The translations under genes and the position numbers were made by a program. The notes beneath the pieces were generated by a model, which saw only the letters and a program-made list of their open reading frames with translations, did no database searches and was not told the origin of the DNA. From assembly GCA_945898215.1 (NCBI GenBank), contig CAMDHY010000001.1:81001-145000 (forward strand): a stretch of DNA of 64,000 bases, read 5' to 3'. Each line of letters starts with the position of its first letter. Position 1 is the stretch's first letter. The DNA comes from Pseudoxanthobacter soli DSM 19599 (GTDB lineage Bacteria; Pseudomonadota; Alphaproteobacteria; Rhizobiales; Segnochrobactraceae). This document shows, piece by piece, positions 59,801 to 64,000 of the stretch.

Positions 59801-60458
59801 GCCGTTGCCGCACCTCCGGCCGGCGCAGGTCGTCGAGATAGATGCGGAAGCCCTGGCGGTCGGGAAACTGCGCGTAGTTGCGGCCGCGGCCGGTGAAGTC
59901 GGCATAGACCTCGATGCAGTGGCCGACATCGCAGACGAGGATGAACGGCGGCCACTCGTGATCGGCCGGCAGCGCCCGGGCATAGTCCTCCGCCTGCCGG
60001 CGGGCGTTCATCATCAGGACGTCCCAGCCGCGCGCCGCGCCGCGCCGGCCGCGAACGGCAGCGGCGGCAGGCGAGGCGGCCGCGCCGTCGCCGAACATGT
60101 CCACCTGCCCGGCAGCCGTCGCCTCGGCGGCGTGATCCCGCATCCGGCTCTGCTTCGCCTCCAGCACGAAGGCGCCGCGGCGATAGAGGTCGATGCGGCC
60201 GTGGCCGACGCGGTCGCCCGCCTCGCGGAAGGTGACGGCGCGCTCGAAGACGTAGTCGTTGTGCTGGCCGGCGGCGCTCGCAGGTTCGGGGTGCGGCAGG
60301 CCGAGCACGTCGCAGAGCTGGATCAGGAACAGCGCATAGTTCGCCCGCTCCGCACCGCCTTCGAGCCCGCGCCAGCGCGCGATGAAGGCTTCCGCGCGCG
60401 CTGCGGCGCCGCTGTCCTCGGCGGTGTCGGGTATGTCGGTCGCTGCAATGTCCCCCAT
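56787..60458 (-). CDS. type IIG restriction-modification enzyme (MmeI-like class I DNA methyltransferase)
   Basis: A 1,223-residue fused endonuclease-methyltransferase. The N-terminal nuclease shows a PD-(D/E)xK pattern in GRIDLYRRGAFVLEAKQSR near residue 90. The N6-adenine methyltransferase has motif I DPACGTGNFLYVAM near 447 and motif IV NPPFIGKG near 579. The target-recognition region follows (about 590-926) and ends PRYNKTVCFDPFPFPDPP. That region is much lower in GC than the rest. After about residue 1134 the frame runs through a 211-bp duplication and ends in repeated sequence, so the native C-terminus is unclear (another frame stops at 56998). No separate restriction, BREX or DISARM partner genes are nearby. 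Confidence 0.88.
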   Translation of the reverse strand: MGDIAATDIPDTAEDSGAAARAEAFIARWRGLEGGAERANYALFLIQLCDVLGLPHPEPASAAGQHNDYVFERAVTFREAGDRVGHGRIDLYRRGAFVLEAKQSRMRDHAAEATAAGQVDMFGDGAAASPAAAAVRGRRGAARGWDVLMMNARRQAEDYARALPADHEWPPFILVCDVGHCIEVYADFTGRGRNYAQFPDRQGFRIYLDDLRRPEVRQRLRGIWLTPQALDPTKKAAEVTRRIAARLAEVSKSLEARGFPAEAVALFLMRCLFTMFAEDVKLLPEKSFRDLLGRCRDKPENFPRMVGQLWDAMNAGGFAFAIEAQVRRFNGKLFSAAQALPLEREEIGELFAAADADWRGVEPAIFGTLLEQALDPAERRRLGAHYTPRAYVERLVVATVIEPLRKDWEEVVATAERRKHDGDAAGALALVQAFHEKLCRTRVLDPACGTGNFLYVAMELVKRLEGEVLEVLADLGGQEALASLEGHTVDPHQFLGLEINTRAAAIAELVLWIGYLQWHFRTKGGDPAEPILRAFGNITVMDAVLTWDGYPLPKVVDGKETYPNPRRPDWPEAEFIVGNPPFIGKGVQLRGALGDHRAEALWQANPIVRRSADFVMFWWAHAADVLAKKNSVLRQFGFVTTNSIRQILNRQVVNNYLGVGRKISIIFAVPDHPWTRSEDGAAVRIAMTVAAGGVKNGKVLQILREEYEGLETPRLIFDEFIGDIDSSLSVEAGAFSAHSLQSNRGLSSMGPAFGARGFVLSLGERAFLRNLSERDAEKYTSPLLTGSDITDKNRTRYLFNVKEFESEGEFRRLAPAAYQMLRERVFSVREMSRDPRLSKYWWRFRRSNEDYFSMISGIRRYVATVETAKFRIFVFVEKPTIVEHGVIAIGSGESCILGYLSSSAHVAWSLHAGGTLEDRPRYNKTVCFDPFPFPDPPDDLRAEIGALAEELDATRKAVQAEHPDLTLTGLYNVLEKLKAGALLTEKDENVKARGRVLILKELHEKIDDAVFRAYGWPSTLSEQEILARLVALNKQRAAEEAAGKVRWLRPDFQIPRFGRPEEKAAQIEALLEVKAAAVRKPSFPTDDLEQTFAVMDALQAAGAPLSAAEIAASFRQGKRVEKPVAAVLAALSRLGRIAGVERPGGRSRCDGRPEGRGRGCGGEGRADRYSRVRGGPPSLPYPARGEGSPAATVVHRGRELFASRGPHRRRRASGRAFTLRRAA
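56988..57056. repeat. 69-bp direct repeat, copy 2
   Basis: Second copy of the repeat at 56777-56845. In the long frame it is read as GVERPGGRSRCDGRPEG, while in another frame the same bases end FTLRRAA and a stop at 56998. The 211-bp offset is not a multiple of three, so the two copies are read in different frames. Confidence 0.9.
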
Positions 60459-60515
60459 GCCGTGAAGCTATCAAGGCGGGAAGGTCCCGAACAAGCGCAA
60501 CGTGGCGCTCGGGCG

Positions 60516-60544
60516 CCTTCTCCCACCCAGCGGGCGGGAGAAGG
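60516..60544. repeat. RIME-like palindrome upstream of the type IIG gene
   Basis: Exact 9-bp arms CCTTCTCCC (60516-60524) and GGGAGAAGG (60536-60544) with an 11-base loop. It is of the same type as the hairpins at 56585-56607 and 56748-56770, so the restriction-modification gene is flanked on both sides by members of this family. Confidence 0.75.
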
Positions 60545-60642
60545 GGAAAGCTCTGATCTTCGGCGCCGAGACATCCAACGTCGCAAAGGGTGAACTCCGA
60601 CGCTCCCCGACCTATGTTAGGGGCCGACGCACTGGAGTCCCC

Positions 60643-62094
60643 ATGACCACCGCTCGCACGCCCACCCCCTCGCTCGCCGCCCACGACAGCCTGTTTACCG
60701 GCGCCGATCTCTCCCCCGAGACGGCGCAGCGGATTCTGGCCGACGCCCTCGACGGCGCCGACGACGGCGAACTGTTCCTCGAGGTGCGGCGGTCCGAGAG
60801 CCTGCTGTTCGACAACGGCCGGCTGAAATCCGCCGCCCACGACATCACCAAGGGCTTCGGCCTGCGCGCCGTCGCCGGCGAGGCGGCCGGCTACGCCCAT
60901 TCCGACGAGGTCTCCGAGGCCGCGCTGAAGCGCGCCGCCGACGCCGTCTCGGCGGTGAAGAGCGGCCATTCCGGCACCTATTCCGACGCGCCTGCCCGCA
61001 CCAACGCCCGCCTCTATTCCGGCGACGACCCGCTCTCGCCGGAGCCCTTCGAGGACAAGGTGGCGCTGCTCGCCGAGATCGACGCCTATGCCCGCGCCCG
61101 CGATCCGCGGGTGAAGCAGGTGACCGTCTCGCTCGCCGCCACCCACCAGAGCGTCGAGATCCTGCGCGCCGACGGCCACCGCGTCACCGACGTCCGGCCG
61201 CTGGTGCGCTTCAACGTCTCGATCGTCGCCGGCGACGGCGACCGCCGCGAATCGGGCTCGATGGGCATGGGCGGCCGCGAGGGCTACGCCCGCTTCATCA
61301 CGCCCGAATCCTGGCAGGGCGCCGTCGACGAGGCGCTGCGCCAGGCGCTCGTCAACCTCGACGCCCGGCCGGCGCCGGCCGGCACCTTCGACGTCGTGCT
61401 CGGCCCCGGCTGGCCGGGCGTGCTCCTGCACGAGGCGGTCGGCCACGGGCTCGAGGGCGACTTCAACCGCAAGAAGACCTCGGCCTTCGCCGGGCTGATG
61501 GGCGAGCGCGTCGCCTCCCCCGGGGTCACCATCGTCGACGACGGCACCATCCCCGGCCGGCGCGGCTCGCTCACCGTCGACGACGAGGGCACGCCCTCCG
61601 GCACGACGACGCTGATCGAGGACGGCATTCTCGTCGGCTACATGCAGGACCGCCAGAACGCCCGCCTGATGGGCATGCGGCCGACCGGCAACGGCCGCCG
61701 CCAGTCCTATGCCCACATCCCGATGCCGCGGATGACCAACACCTACATGCTGTCGGGCGCCCACGATCCGGCGGAGATTCTGGCCAGCGTCGAGGACGGC
61801 ATCTTCGCCGTCTCCTTCGGCGGCGGCCAGGTCGACATCACCTCGGGCAAGTTCGTCTTCGGCTGCACCGAGGCCTACCGCATCCGCGGCGGCAAGGTGG
61901 CCGAGCCGATCAAGGGGGCGATGCTGATCGGCAACGGCCCGGACGCGCTGACGCGGGTGCGCATGATCGGCAACGACATGGGCCTCGATCCCGGCATCGG
62001 CACCTGCGGCAAGGCCGGCCAGGGCGTGCCCGTCGGCGTCGGCCAGCCGACCCTGCGCATCGACGCGCTCACCGTCGGCGGCACCCAGACCTGA
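60643..62094 (+). CDS. tldD: metalloprotease TldD
   Basis: A 483-residue TldD with the zinc motif HEAVGHGLEGD near residue 267, the two histidines and the glutamate of HExxxH, and a third ligand in the later FVFGCTEAYRIRGGK. TldD works with TldE in gyrase-inhibitor and peptide (microcin) processing. The frame opens at 60502, but the ATG at 60643 fits the family. In many rhizobia tldD lies next to the cta operon; here the type IIG gene and others separate them. Confidence 0.95.
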   Translation: MTTARTPTPSLAAHDSLFTGADLSPETAQRILADALDGADDGELFLEVRRSESLLFDNGRLKSAAHDITKGFGLRAVAGEAAGYAHSDEVSEAALKRAADAVSAVKSGHSGTYSDAPARTNARLYSGDDPLSPEPFEDKVALLAEIDAYARARDPRVKQVTVSLAATHQSVEILRADGHRVTDVRPLVRFNVSIVAGDGDRRESGSMGMGGREGYARFITPESWQGAVDEALRQALVNLDARPAPAGTFDVVLGPGWPGVLLHEAVGHGLEGDFNRKKTSAFAGLMGERVASPGVTIVDDGTIPGRRGSLTVDDEGTPSGTTTLIEDGILVGYMQDRQNARLMGMRPTGNGRRQSYAHIPMPRMTNTYMLSGAHDPAEILASVEDGIFAVSFGGGQVDITSGKFVFGCTEAYRIRGGKVAEPIKGAMLIGNGPDALTRVRMIGNDMGLDPGIGTCGKAGQGVPVGVGQPTLRIDALTVGGTQT

Positions 62095-62245
62095 GGCGAG
62101 CGCTTCGCCGGGTCGTCGAGCGTCGCCAACTCCGAAAAGTCACCGGGGTGACGCGCGGCGCGGGAGGCGTTATCGAGGGGGAAGCCGCCCGGTAGCGGCG
62201 GAACGCGGCGCCTTCGGGCGGGTGCAGGAACGCGCGGGAGCGCAG

Positions 62246-62461
62246 ATGAACCGATACGAATCGCCCCGTTCGGGCGGCGAGGCGCGTGTGCGCTATCGCG
62301 ACGGCGACTTCGACGTGCTGTCGCCCGGCACCTTCGTGCGCTGCGCCGTCACCGGCATGGCCATCCCGATCGACGAGCTGAAGTACTGGAACGTCGATCG
62401 CCAGGAGCCCTATCTCGACGCCCCGACCGCGCTGAAGCGGCATCAGGAACTGTTCGGCTAG
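62246..62461 (+). CDS. DUF2093 family protein
   Basis: A 71-residue protein with the DUF2093 pattern VRYRDGDFDVLSPGTFVRCA and ELKYWNVDRQEPY DAPTALKRHQELF split by a short gap. The family occurs in alphaproteobacteria; function unknown. ATG 62246 is preferred; a GTG at 62222 is possible. Its last four bases overlap the 3' end of the convergent lpxK. Confidence 0.85.
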   Translation: MNRYESPRSGGEARVRYRDGDFDVLSPGTFVRCAVTGMAIPIDELKYWNVDRQEPYLDAPTALKRHQELFG

Positions 62462-63495
62462 CCGCTCGGCGCAGCGACGAGTCGGGCGGCCGCCCGCGCG
62501 CGGGCCTGTTCGATCACCCGCGCGAAGGCGCCGGGCTCGTCGGCCACGAGGCGCACTTCGTGCACATGGCAGAGCGCGGCGAGACGGTCGCGCTCGGCGG
62601 TGCCGGCGAGCCGGGCACGGTCCTTGGCGGTCGTGACGGGACGCAGGCCGGCGGCGGAGCAAGCCTCTCGGATCGCTGCACAATCGGCGTCGGAAAAGGC
62701 GTGGTGGTCGGCGAAGCGCCGCGCCTCGACGACCTCCGCTCCCGCTTCAACGATCGACGCGAAGAACTTGTCCGGATTGGCTATTCCGGCGAACGCCAGG
62801 ACCCGACTGCCGGCGAGCGGCGAACCGTCACCGACGGGCGTCAACCGTGCGGCGATGACCGGCACACCGTGACCGTCGGCCGACCGCACCACGGCATCGG
62901 CGGCCCCTCCCCGGCCCGTCAGCACCAGGAAATCCGCCCGTCCGAGCTGGTTTTCCAACGGTGCCCGGAGCGGCCCGGCCGGCAGGCAGAGGCCGTTGCC
63001 GATGCCGCGCTCGCGGTCGACGACGAGCAGTGACAAATCCTTGTGGAGGCTCGGATTCTGGAAGCCGTCATCCATGATCAGGATGTCCGCGCCGTGCTCG
63101 ACGGCGAACCGGGCACCGGCTTGGCGGTCGCGGGCGACCACGACGGCCGAGCCGGCGATCGCCAGCATCAGCGGCTCGTCACCGACGTCGGCAGCGGAAT
63201 GGTGTTCGGGATCAACGAGCACCGGCCCCTCGAGCCGGCCGCCGTAGCCGCGCGACAGGACCACCGGCGAGAGCCCCGCCGACGCCCGCGCCTCTGACGC
63301 AAGTGCCTCGACGGTCGGAGTCTTTCCGCCTCCCCCGACGACGAGATTGCCGACGCACAGGACCGGCAGCGGCGCGTGCGCCGTCGCCGCCTCCGCCATG
63401 CGCGCCATCGCCATCCGCCCGTAGACGGTCGCGACCGGCGACAGCAGCCGCGCCCGCAGTCCCGCCCGCTGCCACCAGAAATCCGGCGCGCGCAT
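62458..63495 (-). CDS. lpxK: tetraacyldisaccharide 4'-kinase
   Basis: A 345-residue lipid A kinase. The Walker A-type loop is in CVGNLVVGGGGKTPTVEAL near residue 54-59, with SRGYGGRLEGP near 83 and DDGFQNPSLHKDLSLLVVD near 141. It phosphorylates the lipid A disaccharide at the 4' position. Its ATG shares a base with the stop of waaA (TGATG), so lipid A genes waaA and lpxK are coupled. Confidence 0.96.
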   Translation of the reverse strand: MRAPDFWWQRAGLRARLLSPVATVYGRMAMARMAEAATAHAPLPVLCVGNLVVGGGGKTPTVEALASEARASAGLSPVVLSRGYGGRLEGPVLVDPEHHSAADVGDEPLMLAIAGSAVVVARDRQAGARFAVEHGADILIMDDGFQNPSLHKDLSLLVVDRERGIGNGLCLPAGPLRAPLENQLGRADFLVLTGRGGAADAVVRSADGHGVPVIAARLTPVGDGSPLAGSRVLAFAGIANPDKFFASIVEAGAEVVEARRFADHHAFSDADCAAIREACSAAGLRPVTTAKDRARLAGTAERDRLAALCHVHEVRLVADEPGAFARVIEQARARAAARLVAAPSG

Positions 63496-64000
63496 CAGAC
63501 CTTCGCCGGACCGCCGGCGGCCACCGCGTCGAAGAGCGGCGACAGCCGGGTGAGCGTGCGGGCGAGCGCCCCGGCGTGGCGGTCGGCCACCGCGGCGGCG
63601 GCCCGTGCGGCGGCTTCGGCCGCGACGGGATCGTCCAGGAGCGCGCCGACGGCGGCGGCGAGGCTGTCGGCATCGGTGACGGTGGCGAGCGCGCCGGCGC
63701 CCGCGAGGTCACCGTAGAGGGCCGCGAAGTTCGCGACGTTCGGGCCGGCGAGGACGGCCGCGCCGAGGCGGGCCGGCTCGATCGGGTTCTGACCGCCGCG
63801 CGCGACCAGCGAGCCGCCGACGAAGGCGACCGGCGCCAGCCGGTAGAACAGCCCGAGCTCGCCGATGGTGTCGGCGACATACACGGCGGTGTCGGCGCGG
63901 ATCGGCTCGCCGCGCGAGCGGACCGCAACGCCCAGGCCGGCCGCGGTCACCATCTCGACGATGCGCGCCCCCCGCTCGGGATGGCGCGGCACCAGCACGG
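63495..64000 (-). CDS. waaA: Kdo transferase (WaaA/KdtA), C-terminal part
   Basis: The last 167 or so residues of a GT-B transferase cut by the window's right edge. The C-terminal nucleotide-sugar half is visible: APVAFVGGSLVARGGQNPIE and a GPNVANFAALYGDL segment. WaaA adds Kdo to lipid IVA before LpxK-linked steps. The stop at 63495 shares a base with the lpxK start. Confidence 0.9.
   Translation of the reverse strand, partial: VLVPRHPERGARIVEMVTAAGLGVAVRSRGEPIRADTAVYVADTIGELGLFYRLAPVAFVGGSLVARGGQNPIEPARLGAAVLAGPNVANFAALYGDLAGAGALATVTDADSLAAAVGALLDDPVAAEAAARAAAAVADRHAGALARTLTRLSPLFDAVAAGGPAKV

Noticed and set aside
56787..60458. BREX or DISARM defence cluster
   Set aside because: The methyltransferase-nuclease gene has no pglZ, brx, drm or helicase neighbours; it fits a solitary type IIG enzyme.

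Overview
The window is about 64 kb of very GC-rich bacterial chromosome, almost fully coding on both strands. It looks like an alphaproteobacterium of the Hyphomicrobiales (Rhizobiales) type. The grounds are an aa3 cytochrome oxidase (cta) operon in the alphaproteobacterial order with a small CoxF-like gene, IalB-, DUF2093- and DUF983-family genes, a thrC/M16 peptidase/GNAT run, an ispH-thrB-rnhA run, and RIME-like intergenic palindromes. The order is inferred from gene content; no rRNA, tRNA, CRISPR array or transposase was seen.

Region by region. 1-3.1 kb: a small catabolic regulon, with a cupin protein and a 3-hydroxyisobutyrate-dehydrogenase-like enzyme divergent from a LacI regulator, followed by a hydratase-family gene; the same 16-bp operator-like word lies in front of both transcription units. 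3.2-9.7 kb: host-attachment protein, zinc alcohol dehydrogenase, secreted choloylglycine-hydrolase-type enzyme, MscS channel, CbpM/CbpA chaperone pair. 9.9-11.5 kb: a broken glycosyltransferase-sulfotransferase gene. 11.6-15.4 kb: MipA/OmpV barrel, TrmO, MOSC, HdeD-like and a PPP phosphatase.

15.5-27.9 kb is the most unusual part: an RsbW-like ATP-binding protein, alanine racemase, GNAT, ABC-type periplasmic binding protein, four membrane proteins sharing one periplasmic domain (two fused to MFS-like 12-helix modules), a SpoIIE/PP2C phosphatase with HAMP, and a PAS-adenylate cyclase. It reads as a membrane sensing and partner-switching signalling locus whose ligand is unknown.

28-33.9 kb: YciI protein, then the glycine cleavage operon gcvT-gcvH-osmC-gcvPA-gcvPB behind a tandem glycine riboswitch. 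34-38.2 kb: lipoprotein, ispH, thrB, rnhA, diacylglycerol-kinase-like gene. 38.3-45.4 kb: degenerate GGDEF-EAL protein, GNAT, M16 peptidase, thrC, YqgE. 45.5-53.7 kb: DsbD-N-like protein, peroxiredoxin and the complete cta operon (ctaC-ctaD-ctaB-coxF-ctaG-ctaE-DUF983-SURF1), closed by a hairpin terminator. 54-60.5 kb: IalB, PPOX-type flavoprotein, methyltransferase and a type IIG restriction-modification gene with a low-GC specificity region and a 69-bp direct repeat at its 3' end. 60.6-64 kb: tldD, DUF2093, lpxK and the 3' part of waaA.
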